64,000 nucleotides of DNA, taken from assembly GCF_022340925.1 (NCBI RefSeq), contig NZ_JAJDNA010000030.1:23221-87220 (forward strand), written 5' to 3'. A model generated the notes under the pieces. It did no database searches and was not told the origin of the DNA. It was given only the letters and a program-made list of their open reading frames with translations. The stretch comes from Thiocapsa sp. GTDB taxonomy: Bacteria; Pseudomonadota; Gammaproteobacteria; Chromatiales; Chromatiaceae. Shown here piece after piece: positions 43,066 to 53,029 of the stretch; position 1 is the stretch's first letter, and each line of letters begins with the position of its first letter. Position numbers and translations under genes: made by a program.

Positions 43066-44427
43066 ATGAGCGACCCAGTCAAGTATCTGCTCGACGAGGA
43101 GCACCTTCCCCGCTTCTGGTACAACATCAACGCCGATCTCCCGAAGCCACTGGATCCGGTGCTGCATCCGGGCACCCAACAGCCCATCACCCCCGATGAC
43201 CTTGCGGTGATCTTCCCGCGCGCCGTCATCGAGCAGGAGATGAGTACCGAGCGCGAGATCGAGATCCCCGGCCCGGTGCGCGACGTCTATCGCCAATGGC
43301 GCCCATCGCCCTTGTTTCGCGCGCGCCGGCTGGAGACAGCACTCAACACGCCTGCCAAGATCTACTACAAATACGAGGGGGTCAGCCCCGCCGGCAGCCA
43401 TAAGCCCAATACCGCGATCGCCCAGGCCTTCTATAACAAGCAGGAGGGCGTGAAGCGCATCACCACCGAGACCGGCGCCGGTCAATGGGGCTCCTCACTG
43501 GCCCTGGCCGGGTCCTTTTTCGGGCTCGACATCGTGGTCTACATGGTGAAGGTGAGCTTCCAGCAAAAGCCCTATCGGCGTGCCTTCATGGAGACCTTCG
43601 GGGCGCAGTGCATCGCGAGCCCGAGTGACACCACGCAATCCGGGCGTGCCATCCTAGCCGAACATCCGGACAGCACCGGCAGTCTGGGCATCGCCATCAG
43701 CGAGGCCGTAGAGCTGGCCGCCCAGAGCGACGACACCAAGTATGCCCTCGGGAGCGTCCTGAACCATGTCCTCCTGCATCAAACGGTTGTTGGCCTGGAG
43801 GCACAGCAACAGATGGCGATGGCGGGAGACTACCCCGACATGGTCATCGGGTGCACGGGCGGCGGCAGCAACTTTGCCGGGATCAGCTTCCCGTTCCTCG
43901 GCGAGAAGCTGCGCAGCGGCAGGGACATCCAGCTCATTGCCGTCGAGCCCTCGGCCTGTCCAACCCTGACCAAGGGCCTGTTCGCCTACGACTACGGCGA
44001 TACAGCCAAACTGACGCCGTTGGTGAAGATGTACACGCTCGGATCCAGCTTCGTACCCCCTGGTTTCCACGCGGGCGGGCTGCGCTATCACGGCATGGCG
44101 CCGCAGATCAGCCATCTCACCAAGCTCGGCTATATCGAGCCGCGATCTTACAACCAGCTGGATTGCTTCGCCGCCGGCATCCAGTTCGCCAAGGCCGAGG
44201 GCATCATCCCTGCGCCCGAGGCCAATCACGCCGTGAAGGCCGTGATTTACGAGGCTGAGCAATGCCGCGACTCCGGCGAGTCCAAGACCATCCTCTTCAA
44301 CCTCTGCGGACACGGAAACTTCGACATGCAAGCCTATACCGACTACCTGGCCGGACAGCTCAAGGACCTGACGTACGCCGAAGACGAGGTCGCCATGGCG
44401 TTGGCCGGCCTGCCCAGCGTCGGTTAA
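43066..44427 (+). CDS. TrpB-like PLP-dependent enzyme (TrpB2)
   Basis: 453-aa tryptophan synthase beta-like protein of the TrpB2 group. The PLP-binding lysine is Lys113 in the motif [22 protein letters not shown] is the phosphate-binding loop and [13 protein letters not shown] the catalytic block. TrpB2 proteins make tryptophan from indole and serine, often without TrpA, and may salvage indole. No trpA gene is near, in agreement. The ATG at 43066 fits the family N-terminus ([20 protein letters not shown]). The upstream extension of the frame is non-conserved. Confidence 0.92.
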   Translation: MSDPVKYLLDEEHLPRFWYNINADLPKPLDPVLHPGTQQPITPDDLAVIFPRAVIEQEMSTEREIEIPGPVRDVYRQWRPSPLFRARRLETALNTPAKIYYKYEGVSPAGSHKPNTAIAQAFYNKQEGVKRITTETGAGQWGSSLALAGSFFGLDIVVYMVKVSFQQKPYRRAFMETFGAQCIASPSDTTQSGRAILAEHPDSTGSLGIAISEAVELAAQSDDTKYALGSVLNHVLLHQTVVGLEAQQQMAMAGDYPDMVIGCTGGGSNFAGISFPFLGEKLRSGRDIQLIAVEPSACPTLTKGLFAYDYGDTAKLTPLVKMYTLGSSFVPPGFHAGGLRYHGMAPQISHLTKLGYIEPRSYNQLDCFAAGIQFAKAEGIIPAPEANHAVKAVIYEAEQCRDSGESKTILFNLCGHGNFDMQAYTDYLAGQLKDLTYAEDEVAMALAGLPSVG

Positions 44428-44473
44428 GGATCGAGCGCACTCGCGCGAACGGCGACGGCCCCGGGAGGACGCA

Positions 44474-45277
44474 ATGCCGCAACGTCATCCTGGGTATGGA
44501 CGCAGGCTTCCCGCACTCCTGCTGCTCCTGATCGCGACGTCGTGCAATGCAGCGGAGGGCGCCGGGAAACGCGACGCAGGCGAGGATCAGGGACCTCCTG
44601 CGCCCGCGGCGGCTTCGCCAGAGGATCGGGTTGAGGAGCTGACCCTGCGTCTGCTCGGGATGGAGGGTAAGCTCAAGGAGTCGGCCCATGCGCGAAAAAG
44701 CGCTGATCAGGGCCGGATGGAGGCAGAGCGCCGCTTCGCCGAGAGCATCCAGGAGATCGAGCGCCTGAGCGACGAGATCAAGCGACTCAAGGATGCGCAG
44801 CGCGAGCTCGAGCGGGCGCTAAGCGAGCGCGACCAGAGAATCACCCAGCTCGACGCGGAGTGGCTCGCGCTGAGCACGTCGCACGAGGCTCTCAATCGCC
44901 GGTTTGAGGCCCTGCGAGCGCACGTTCCCACGCAAGACGGCGGGACCCTGGATCCACAGCAAGCGCGACAGGCCGCAGCCCAGGCCTATCTCGCGTTGCG
45001 CGAGCTCCTGCAACGCGCTGGAGGCGAACCGAGGGACCGGGAGACCCGAGAGGCAATCGCTGCGGCGCAGGCAATGCTACGTCAACGCCAGTTTGCCCTG
45101 GCACGCGTTGCCGACGCACAGGGTGTCTATCGGATCCGCTCAAGCGACTCCTTGGCGCTGATCAGCGGCCGCTGGTATGGCGACACCGCCCGGTGGCGGA
45201 TTCTCTTCGAGGCAAACCGCCACGTCCTCGATGATCCGGATCATCTTCTTCCCGGTCTGACGCTTGTGATTCCTTGA
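44474..45277 (+). CDS. LysM-domain exported coiled-coil protein
   Basis: 267-aa envelope protein. It has an N-terminal signal (RLPALLLLLIATSCNAA, with a possible lipidated Cys24), a long charged coiled coil (residues about 50-150, for example RFAESIQEIERLSDEIKRLK) and a C-terminal LysM-like domain (VYRIRSSDSLALISGRWYG through LLPGLTLVIP). LysM domains bind peptidoglycan, so it probably links cell wall and membrane. The cognate partner is unknown. GGGAGG lies before the ATG at 44474. It is close to trpB2 but otherwise unrelated. Confidence 0.82.
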   Translation: MPQRHPGYGRRLPALLLLLIATSCNAAEGAGKRDAGEDQGPPAPAAASPEDRVEELTLRLLGMEGKLKESAHARKSADQGRMEAERRFAESIQEIERLSDEIKRLKDAQRELERALSERDQRITQLDAEWLALSTSHEALNRRFEALRAHVPTQDGGTLDPQQARQAAAQAYLALRELLQRAGGEPRDRETREAIAAAQAMLRQRQFALARVADAQGVYRIRSSDSLALISGRWYGDTARWRILFEANRHVLDDPDHLLPGLTLVIP

Positions 45278-45370
45278 GCGGAGCCTCTGCCTCGCCCGGT
45301 CGGCCATCGCCATCCCCACCGGCGGGCATCAAGTCAGCGGCGGTGTGAGACAGGCGTCTCCCGGCGGGCA

Positions 45371-46666
45371 TCAGCGGTCCGCGTCGACGCCCCTCTCGAG
45401 TGCGCTGGACAGGAGCAAACCCCCAAGGACGAAAGCCAGGAAGAGAAAGAACCCGGGCTCCAGCGAGGTGCCATTGGTCGTCAGCACGGTGACCGAGGCA
45501 CTCCTGCCCTTGACACTGCCGAGTTGGCTCGCCACCAAGGCATCGAAGCCGATATAGGCCATGAAGATGGCGACCACCATCACGTCCGCCATCGACCATT
45601 TGCCGGACCTGAGCGCGAAGAACCGGACGACGGGTGATCCGCGCGCACGCCGGTAGTCATGGTAGTAGGCGTAGGTCGCCACGACCTTGAAGGCGGGAAA
45701 GATCACGCTGAACAGGGACAGCAGAACCGCGACCAGGAGCATGTCGGCGCCGCCGGCCTGGAACAGGATTCGGATCACATCGAAGATGCTCTTGGTCTGA
45801 AAATAGAGGACCTGGTTGGCGAAGACGATCGGCTCCCCGATGAGCTGAAAGGCAAGCTCGGTGATCCTCGCATCGACCTCGATCATGGGGGTCGCGAGTC
45901 CACCGACCAGGAGCAGCAGGATCGCGGCTGTGAGTGCGAAGAGCAGCAACGGGTCGAGCCGCCCGGCCGGGCCGGCAAGCGCGGCCAGGACCAACAGGGC
46001 GACCAGTCCGATCACGCCTCCGAGGCGGGCCTGGATCCGCGGCTCCGCCTCACTGATCTCCGCCTCGATCAACCCTGAGCAGGCCGCCTCGTCCTGACAC
46101 CCGTAGCCGGCCAGCAGGGCCTCGAGGCTGCTTCGATCGATACCTGCGACACTCGAGGTCACGGCCTGCCGCAGAAGACCCCGCAACTGCTCCTTGATCT
46201 GCGCTTTCGTGCCGGGTCGGGCGAGCTCTTCGACCAGCGCGTCCGCATAGTCGGGGACGCGCTCGCGGAGCCGATCAAAGTCCAGCAGCAGATCCTGCAG
46301 ACCCTGTTGCAGCACGCCCTGAAGCTGGTCCAGCCAGGTGCCGCCCGTCGCCAGGTTGCGCTGACGCAGATTGCGCTCCAGCTCCCCCAGCAGGGTGTCT
46401 AGCAAGCGGGCGACCGCGTCCGTCACCTGCGCTCGATTGGCCTCGGTCAGGTCGAGCTCGTCGACCTTCTTTTCGAGGATCGCGGCGATGCGCTCGACCC
46501 ATTCGTTGGCGTCCAGCAAGCCGTAGCGGACATGATTGATCTCGGCGAGATCGCTCTTCAGCGTCTTCACTCGATTCAGATCGCCGATGAGGACAACCAG
46601 CATCCAGGTCGCCCCGATCAGGAGGCAGATGGCGAGGACACGTCTGAGCATGCGAGTCCGATCCAT
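45371..46666 (-). CDS. PqiA-like membrane protein with N-terminal helical domain
   Basis: 431-aa protein. An N-terminal helix (VLAICLLIGATWMLVVLI) is followed by about 180 soluble, mostly helical residues, then four to five helices. The C-terminal part resembles paraquat-inducible protein A: LRSGKWSMADVMVVAIFMAYIGFDALV is the characteristic PqiA-like block (here split as SGKWSMADVMVVAIFMAY). PqiA proteins act in envelope lipid homeostasis with MCE proteins, but no MCE gene is adjacent. The ATG at 46666 shares one base with the dnaE stop codon. A 13-base direct repeat (CCGGCGGGCATCA) flanks the 3' end. Confidence 0.75.
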   Translation of the reverse strand: MDRTRMLRRVLAICLLIGATWMLVVLIGDLNRVKTLKSDLAEINHVRYGLLDANEWVERIAAILEKKVDELDLTEANRAQVTDAVARLLDTLLGELERNLRQRNLATGGTWLDQLQGVLQQGLQDLLLDFDRLRERVPDYADALVEELARPGTKAQIKEQLRGLLRQAVTSSVAGIDRSSLEALLAGYGCQDEAACSGLIEAEISEAEPRIQARLGGVIGLVALLVLAALAGPAGRLDPLLLFALTAAILLLLVGGLATPMIEVDARITELAFQLIGEPIVFANQVLYFQTKSIFDVIRILFQAGGADMLLVAVLLSLFSVIFPAFKVVATYAYYHDYRRARGSPVVRFFALRSGKWSMADVMVVAIFMAYIGFDALVASQLGSVKGRSASVTVLTTNGTSLEPGFFLFLAFVLGGLLLSSALERGVDADR

Positions 46667-49600
46667 TATGCCGCAGCGGAGCGCGGCGGTTGCGCGGTGT
46701 GAGGCGCGCCCGCAAGCGGCGAATGCGCGTAGACGACCGCCACCGCATCGCGTCCGAGCACCTGTCGTAATCGCTTCAACAGCGCATCGCTCGGCTCGAC
46801 GCGCCAGGTGTCGCCGAGCGCGAGCTCGCCGAGCGCACCCGGGCGACGGTAGCGCAAACGCACGGGGAGGTCACCATCGCGAAATGCCGCCAGCGCCCCC
46901 CGCAAGGCAGCGAGCCGAGCGGCACCGTCTGCATGCGCCTGGGGGTCCGACAGATCGAGGTCTAGCCTCAGATGATCGGCATTGGCGGCGCGTGCCTGCT
47001 CGAAGGTGCGGACATCGTCGGCGCGCAACGACCAGCTGTCTCGGTATTCGTCGAAGCTGAGCGAGCCGGTCACCCGCAGGATCTGATCCGGAACCAGGAA
47101 GTCGCGCACCTGCTCATAGAGCTCGGAGAACACCGTGACTTCGATGCGTCCGGTGCGATCGTCGAGCAACACCGAGCCCATCCGCCCACGCTGTGTCTTA
47201 CCGTGCCGCACCGCGACGACGAGACCCGCGACAGAGCGCTTCTCGCGGTCGCGGCGTTCCCGACGGCTCTGCTCCGGATCCGTTTCCAGGAGTTTGCCGA
47301 TGCGGCCCGCCGCCATGGCCTCGAGCTCGGCCTCGTAGCGGTCGATCGGGTGGCCCGTCAGATAGAGACCGAGCGTCTCCTTCTCACCCGCCAGCCGCTG
47401 CTCGTCTTCCCAGTCGGCAAGGACCTCATCGGACAGGTGCTGATCCGGCGCGGGCGCGGGGACAGGCTCCAAGGCACCAAACAGATCCGCCTGACCGGCC
47501 GCCTCGGTCGCATGCTGCTGCTCGGCCAACTTGAGCGCCAGCGGGAGCTCGGCCATCAGTGTCGCCCGGTTGGGGCCCAGGTCGTCGAGCGCGCCGGCCC
47601 GGATCAGGGCCTCCAAGACGCGCCGGTTGGCCTTTTGCATATCGACCCGGCGACAGAAATCCCAGAGGTCGCCGAAGGCGCCGTCCGCGGCGCGGACCTG
47701 CATCACCGCGTCGATCGCTGCCTCGCCGACGCCTTTGATCGCGCCCATGCCGTAGATGACGGTGGACGAGTCGGCCACCGTGAAGCGGTAGGCGGAGCGA
47801 TTGACCGCCGGTGGATCGACCCGCAGGCCCATCGCCCGGCACGCTTCGATCAGGGTCACGACCTTATCGGTATTGTCCATGTCGGCGCTCAGCACCGCAG
47901 CCATGAAGGCGGCCGGATAGTGCGCCTTCAGCCAGAGCGTCTGATAGCTGACCAGGGCATAGGCCGCGCTGTGCGACTTGTTGAAGCCATAGCCCGCGAA
48001 CTTGTCCATCAGGTCGAAGATATGCGTCGCGGTCGCTGCCTGAACCCCGCGACCCACCGCGCCTTGCTCGAAAATCGCGCGCTGCTTGTCCATCTCCGAT
48101 TGCTTCTTCTTCCCCATCGCCCGCCGCAGCAGGTCCGCACCACCCAGTGAATAGCCGGCCAGGACCTGGGCGATCTGCATGACCTGCTCTTGATAGAGGA
48201 TGACACCGTAGGTCGGTTTGAGGATGGGCTCGAGATCCGGGTGAGGATAAGCCACCTCGGCTCGGCCGTGCTTGCGGTTGATGAAGTCGTCGACCATGCC
48301 GGACTGCAAGGGTCCCGGGCGATACAGGGCGACCAGCGCGGTGATGTCCTCGAAGCGATCGGGCTGGAGCTTTCTGATCAGCTCTCTCATGCCGCGCGAC
48401 TCAAGCTGGAATACGGCGGTCGTCTCGCAACGTTTGAGCAATGCGAAGGCCTCGGGATCCTGCGGCTCGATCCGGTCGATGTCGATTGCCTCTTGGCCGG
48501 CGGCACGACGCTGGGCATTGATCGTCTTGAGAGCCCAGTCGATGATCGTGAGAGTGCGCAGACCAAGGAAGTCGAACTTGACCAGCCCCACCTGCTCGAC
48601 GTCGTCCTTGTCGAACTGGGTCACCAGATTCTCCCCACCCGGCTCGCAGTAGAGTGGTGCGAAGTCGGTCAGCACCGTCGGTGCGATCACGACACCGCCG
48701 GCGTGCTTGCCGGCGTTACGGGTCAGACCTTCGAGCTTGCGGGCCATATCGATCAGGACGCGGATCTCTTCGTCGTGCTGATAGGCCGCCATGAGGTCGT
48801 CGCTCTCGGCGAGCGCCTTCTCCAGGGTCATCCCGAGCTCGAACGGCACCATCTTCGCGACCCTGTCGACGAAGCCGTACGGATGCCCCATCACCCGTCC
48901 GACATCGCGCACCACCGCCTTCGCCGCCATGGTGCCGAAGGTGATGATCTGAGAGACCGCCTCACGACCGTATTTCCCGGCCACATAATCGATGACCTGG
49001 TCGCGGCCCTCCATGCAGAAGTCGACATCGAAATCGGGCATGGAGACCCGCTCGGGATTCAGAAAGCGCTCGAACAGCAGATCATGCTCGATCGGATCCA
49101 GATCCGTGATCTTGAGGGCGTATGCGACCAGGGAGCCCGCACCCGAGCCACGCCCCGGCCCGACCGGAATCCCGCGCGCCTTGGCCCATTGGATGAAATC
49201 GGCCACGATGAGAAAGTACCCGGGGAAGCCCATCTGGGTAATGACCTGGAGCTCCAGATCGAGACGCTGCTCGTACTGTTGGCGCTGCGCGGCGAATTCG
49301 CGTGAGCCTGGGTCGCCGGTCCGCTGCAGGCGCCACCGGAGACCCTGGCGGGACGCCTCGGCGAAATAGCTGTCAATGGTCATCCCGGCCGGCACCGGGA
49401 AGTCGGGGAGGAAGTTCTTGCCGAGCGTCAGCTCCAGGTTACAGCGCTTGGCGATCTCCACCGAGTTCTCCAACGCCTCCGGCAGATCCGCGAAGAGCTC
49501 GGCCATCTCCTCCGGGCTGCGCAGATACTGCTCGCCGCTGTAACGGCGCGGTCGGCGCGGATCGTCCAAGGTGCGCCCCTCATGAATACAGACGCGCACC

Positions 49601-50238
49601 TCATGTGCCTCGAAGTCCGAGGCGTCGAGGAAACGGACATCGTTGGTCGCCACCAGAGGGACACCGATGCGCGTGGCGAGATCGACGCTCGCCTCGACGA
49701 GCTCGGCCTCCTGCTCGCGACCGGTCCGGGTCAGCTCGAGGTAGTAACGATCCCCAAAGGCGGCCATCCAGCGCGCGAGCAGACGCTCAGCCGCCGCCTG
49801 CTGACCCTTGATGAGGCATTGGGCGACGTCACCCCCGACCCCACCGGAGAGCGCGATCAGGCCGTCCGCGGAGGCCTCGATCCACTCGCGCTCCAGCTGG
49901 GGCACGCCCAGATGCTGTCCCTCGAGATAGGCGCGCGAGATCAGGCGCGTCAGGTTGCGGTAGCCCAATGCGTCCTGAACCAGCAGGACCAGTCGATGCG
50001 GTTGGTTGGCGTCGTCCGGATTGCGGACCCAGAGGTCCGCACCGGCGATCGGTTTGAGGCCTGCGGCCACCGCGGCCTTATAGAACCTCACCAGGGCGAA
50101 CAGGTTGCACTGGTCGGTGACAGCGACGGCCGGCATACCGCAATCGGCAACTGCACCGACCAAGGGCTTGATGCGCAGCAATCCGTCGACCAGGGAGTAC
50201 TCGGAGTGGAGGTGCAGGTGAACGAAACTGGGATCCAC
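46666..50238 (-). CDS. dnaE: DNA polymerase III subunit alpha
   Basis: 1190-aa replicative polymerase. The PHP domain starts with FVHLHLHSEYSLVDG. The palm holds the catalytic aspartates in MPDFDVDFCMEGRDQVIDYV, and a third in the KFDFLGL segment. The fingers, beta-binding and OB domains follow (NRRVLEALIRAGALDDLG, VLLDDRTGRIEVTVFSELYE). The length fits gammaproteobacterial DnaE. It starts with GTG at 50238. The stop codon TAA shares a base with the next start, so the PqiA-like gene is coupled to it. Confidence 0.97.
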   Translation of the reverse strand: MDPSFVHLHLHSEYSLVDGLLRIKPLVGAVADCGMPAVAVTDQCNLFALVRFYKAAVAAGLKPIAGADLWVRNPDDANQPHRLVLLVQDALGYRNLTRLISRAYLEGQHLGVPQLEREWIEASADGLIALSGGVGGDVAQCLIKGQQAAAERLLARWMAAFGDRYYLELTRTGREQEAELVEASVDLATRIGVPLVATNDVRFLDASDFEAHEVRVCIHEGRTLDDPRRPRRYSGEQYLRSPEEMAELFADLPEALENSVEIAKRCNLELTLGKNFLPDFPVPAGMTIDSYFAEASRQGLRWRLQRTGDPGSREFAAQRQQYEQRLDLELQVITQMGFPGYFLIVADFIQWAKARGIPVGPGRGSGAGSLVAYALKITDLDPIEHDLLFERFLNPERVSMPDFDVDFCMEGRDQVIDYVAGKYGREAVSQIITFGTMAAKAVVRDVGRVMGHPYGFVDRVAKMVPFELGMTLEKALAESDDLMAAYQHDEEIRVLIDMARKLEGLTRNAGKHAGGVVIAPTVLTDFAPLYCEPGGENLVTQFDKDDVEQVGLVKFDFLGLRTLTIIDWALKTINAQRRAAGQEAIDIDRIEPQDPEAFALLKRCETTAVFQLESRGMRELIRKLQPDRFEDITALVALYRPGPLQSGMVDDFINRKHGRAEVAYPHPDLEPILKPTYGVILYQEQVMQIAQVLAGYSLGGADLLRRAMGKKKQSEMDKQRAIFEQGAVGRGVQAATATHIFDLMDKFAGYGFNKSHSAAYALVSYQTLWLKAHYPAAFMAAVLSADMDNTDKVVTLIEACRAMGLRVDPPAVNRSAYRFTVADSSTVIYGMGAIKGVGEAAIDAVMQVRAADGAFGDLWDFCRRVDMQKANRRVLEALIRAGALDDLGPNRATLMAELPLALKLAEQQHATEAAGQADLFGALEPVPAPAPDQHLSDEVLADWEDEQRLAGEKETLGLYLTGHPIDRYEAELEAMAAGRIGKLLETDPEQSRRERRDREKRSVAGLVVAVRHGKTQRGRMGSVLLDDRTGRIEVTVFSELYEQVRDFLVPDQILRVTGSLSFDEYRDSWSLRADDVRTFEQARAANADHLRLDLDLSDPQAHADGAARLAALRGALAAFRDGDLPVRLRYRRPGALGELALGDTWRVEPSDALLKRLRQVLGRDAVAVVYAHSPLAGAPHTAQPPRSAAA

Positions 50239-50365
50239 GGCAGTCCTTGATCGCGGTTCGGTGATGGCCGGCAGAGCGCCCGAGGCGATAGTCTACCGAT
50301 GTGCACCCGCTCTGCCGATTCGAAAAAACGGAGCGGATCCCAGAGCAGGGCACGGAAGCAGGCGA

Positions 50366-50887
50366 TCAGGGTCGCCGTCTGAGCGCACGTACCTTGTCGA
50401 GGAGTCCGGGATCGTCCCACTCGCGCTCACCGGTCGCGGTAAAGACGAGGCGGCCCTCCGGGTCGATGACGAAGGTGGTCGGCAGGCCTTTGACGGGATA
50501 AGCCTGCACGACCCTGGAATCCACGTCCATGGGAATCGGGAAGTCGACCTCCATCTCCGTCAGGAAACGTGTGATGGTCTCGGCATCCTCGCCGACATTG
50601 ACCGCGACCACCGCAATCCCCTCCCCCGCCACCCGCTCGTGGGCACGCTGCATCGAAGGCATCTCCGCGCGGCAGGGCGGACACCAGGTCGCCCAGAAGT
50701 TCAGGATCACCGGCTTGCCGCGATGATCCGCCAAACGCTGGGGCTCGCCTGCCGGCCCCAGGAGGTCGAACGTCGGGGCCGGCATCGCTTCTGGAATTGG
50801 GGTCAGCGTCTGCGGCTCAGCCGCGAACAGGACCGCGGCCGCTGACACGAGGGTCAGGGCCCCGGGCAAGGAGCGAAAGGGACGCAT
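50366..50887 (-). CDS. TlpA-like thiol:disulfide oxidoreductase
   Basis: 173-aa periplasmic thioredoxin-fold protein. A signal peptide (LPGALTLVSAAAVLFAA) is followed by the active site WCPPC (Cys69 and Cys72) in NFWATWCPPCRAEMPS, and the cis-Pro loop KGLPTTFVIDPEGR. Such proteins reduce apocytochrome c or copper chaperone thiols. It is a single gene on the minus strand, 127 bases upstream of dnaE. A specific role (ResA, TlpA, CcmG-like) cannot be fixed. Confidence 0.9.
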   Translation of the reverse strand: MRPFRSLPGALTLVSAAAVLFAAEPQTLTPIPEAMPAPTFDLLGPAGEPQRLADHRGKPVILNFWATWCPPCRAEMPSMQRAHERVAGEGIAVVAVNVGEDAETITRFLTEMEVDFPIPMDVDSRVVQAYPVKGLPTTFVIDPEGRLVFTATGEREWDDPGLLDKVRALRRRP

Positions 50888-51115
50888 GCGGCAGGTCCTC
50901 GTGGGTTTGTTACGGGATATCGGATGCCGTCTCGATCAAGGCCGCGGACGACCTGGGCAGCGCCGACTCATTAGCGATATGGAGAGGACGCACAGACGCT
51001 TCAAGCCGCTCGAACCGCTCGGACAAGCCGCCAAGACAAGCGCAGGCCACTCGCTATAATGGCGCGACGGCGATCGCCCGGAAGCACCGTCCGACGCCTT
51101 CGCGAGAGAGCGCCC

Positions 51116-52483
51116 ATGAACCAAGCCATGCCCGTGTCGGAGCGCATCGACGCGTTGCTCTGGAGCCGCCGACTTGACGAGATGCCGCGCTCGCGCGCCC
51201 TCCTGACCTGGCTCGGCCGTCTGATCTACGCCCTCACCCGGGACCTGACCCAAGGCTACCTGTCGCTGCAGGCGATGAGCCTGGTCTATACCACCCTCCT
51301 GGCCCTGGTGCCGCTCCTCGCGGTCACCTTCTCCGCCTTGAAGGGGTTCGGGGTACACAATCAGGCAGAGCCACTCCTTCTGAACGCGCTCAGCCCGCTC
51401 GGCGAGGCCGCTGTCGAGATCACTCAGCGAATCATCAGCTTCGTCGACAATATGCGGGTGGGCGTCCTGGGATCGGTCGGACTCGCCGTCCTCATCTACA
51501 CCGTGATCTCGCTGGTCCAGAAGATCGAGCAGGTCTTCAATTTCACCTGGCGCGTCTCCAGGCAACGCTCCTTCGCGCAGCGCTTCAGCAAGTATCTCAG
51601 CGTCATCCTGGTGGGGCCGGTGCTCTTCGTTGCGGCCGTCGGACTCTCCGCATCACTCGGCGGCAACGCGCTCGTGCAGGCACTCATCGCGGCCAAGCCA
51701 TTTGGCCGGGTGTGGGAGGCCCTGGGACAGCTCGGCCCCTACCTGATGATCTCGCTGACCTTCGCCTTCTTCTACATCTTCGTCCCGAACACCCGTGTCA
51801 AGATCACGTCCGCGCTCGTCGGCGCTCTGATCGCCGGCTTGCTGTGGCAGCTGATCGGCGGGATGTTCTCCTATTTCATGGCGGGCTCGACGCGGTTCAT
51901 GGCCATCTATTCGAGCCTGGCGATCCTCGTCCTCTTCATGATCTGGGTCTATATCGCCTGGCTGATCCTCTTGGTCGGTGCAAGCATCGCCTTCTATCAC
52001 CAGCACCCGGAGTATCTGAGCATCCGCTCCCATGACCTGCAGCTGAGCAACCGGCAGCGCGAGCGGCTCGCCCTGGCCCTCGCCGGACAAGTGGCTCGCC
52101 GCTACGAAACGGGCGAGCCGCCTTGGGACTGCGAGGGGCTGGCGCGAACCCTCGGCGTACCCAAGAGCAACGCCGAGCGCATGTGCACCGCGCTGGAGGA
52201 GGGGAAGTTCTTGATTCGAACGGCGGGCGAGTCGCCGACCTTCGTCCCGGCCCGCTCTCCGGATGCGATCAAGATCAAGGACATGCTGGATGCCGTACGG
52301 TGCTTCGAGGAGCGCGAGAGCGGTTGTCGCGGGACCCTTCCGAACGGCGAGATCGGGCGGGTCGAGCAGACCATCGATCGCGCGGTCGCCGAGGCGCTCG
52401 GCAGCATGACCCTGCGCGATCTCGCGCGCGGCCTCGAGGAGACCAGTCGCCCGAGTCATTTCCTCGACACCCCTCAGGTCTGA
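51116..52483 (+). CDS. YihY/BrkB-family membrane protein
   Basis: 455-aa inner-membrane protein. Six helices (SLVYTTLLALVPLLAVTFSAL, VGVLGSVGLAVLIYTVISLV, VILVGPVLFVAAVGLSA, further helices near residues 215-290) form the YihY/BrkB core. The family was once called ribonuclease BN, but that activity belongs to another protein. A C-terminal cytosolic part of about 150 residues contains a winged-helix-like segment (CEGLARTLGVPKSNAERMCTALEE). The ATG at 51116 was chosen. The upstream frame has no family features. Substrate and role are unknown. Confidence 0.85.
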   Translation: MNQAMPVSERIDALLWSRRLDEMPRSRALLTWLGRLIYALTRDLTQGYLSLQAMSLVYTTLLALVPLLAVTFSALKGFGVHNQAEPLLLNALSPLGEAAVEITQRIISFVDNMRVGVLGSVGLAVLIYTVISLVQKIEQVFNFTWRVSRQRSFAQRFSKYLSVILVGPVLFVAAVGLSASLGGNALVQALIAAKPFGRVWEALGQLGPYLMISLTFAFFYIFVPNTRVKITSALVGALIAGLLWQLIGGMFSYFMAGSTRFMAIYSSLAILVLFMIWVYIAWLILLVGASIAFYHQHPEYLSIRSHDLQLSNRQRERLALALAGQVARRYETGEPPWDCEGLARTLGVPKSNAERMCTALEEGKFLIRTAGESPTFVPARSPDAIKIKDMLDAVRCFEERESGCRGTLPNGEIGRVEQTIDRAVAEALGSMTLRDLARGLEETSRPSHFLDTPQV

Positions 52484-52528
52484 CACGTCGCAGCGACGAC
52501 TCGGCTCCGCAAGTCCGCCCGTCTCGTG

Positions 52529-52942
52529 TCAGGACTGAGCCCCGTCGCGCGGGAAAAGGTCGCGATACGAGGAGGCGTCGAAGAGCGCCTCAATCCGCGT
52601 AATCCGCCCGTCCCGCACCTGCGTCCAGTGAGCGACCTCGACTGCGACCTTTTCAGAGATCTGGATCCAGTAGGTCAGAAAATGACACACATCCCCCCCA
52701 TCGACAAAGACCTTTCGAACCTGCCTGTCGATGACGACTCCGCTCGACACGGCCGAGTATTGGATGAAGTCCTCGACCCGGTCGAAGTCGGCGATGGGGC
52801 TGCGATAACAGAACCCCTGATCGGCCAACAGGTCCCTCATCGCCTCGAAATCGCGCGCCAGTTGAGCGGCGAAATAGGCATCAACGACCGCCAGCGGATC
52901 GGCGGTCACCGCGTGTCGTGGCTCAGCCATGGCAAGACTCAT
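52529..52942 (-). CDS. NTF2/SnoaL-like domain protein
   Basis: 137-aa protein of the cone-shaped NTF2-like fold. It starts with a helix typical of the fold (DPLAVVDAYFAAQLARDFEAM), followed by FIQYSAVSSGVV, VCHFLTYWIQISEKVAVEVAH (here cut) and IEALFDASSYRDLFPRDG. Such proteins can be isomerases, hydratases or binding proteins. No catalytic residue could be assigned. The start is either 52942 or 52930. It lies downstream of the alpha-E gene, with 87 bases between, and might be co-transcribed. Confidence 0.75.
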   Translation of the reverse strand: MSLAMAEPRHAVTADPLAVVDAYFAAQLARDFEAMRDLLADQGFCYRSPIADFDRVEDFIQYSAVSSGVVIDRQVRKVFVDGGDVCHFLTYWIQISEKVAVEVAHWTQVRDGRITRIEALFDASSYRDLFPRDGAQS

Positions 52943-53029
52943 GTTGCAGGTTGTCCTGAAGGAGCCGAGACGACCGCCAAGCGGTTGGCCTCCCGCCCAT
53001 ACCGACAGCGCATGCGCCGACAAGCCTGC

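Noticed and set aside
45319..45373. 13-base direct repeat CCGGCGGGCATCA
   Set aside because: Two copies 42 bases apart without terminal inverted repeats or a gene. Not an insertion or CRISPR.
46972..49305. Two long plus-strand frames (392 and 371 codons)
   Set aside because: Both are shadows of dnaE, which has all polymerase motifs.
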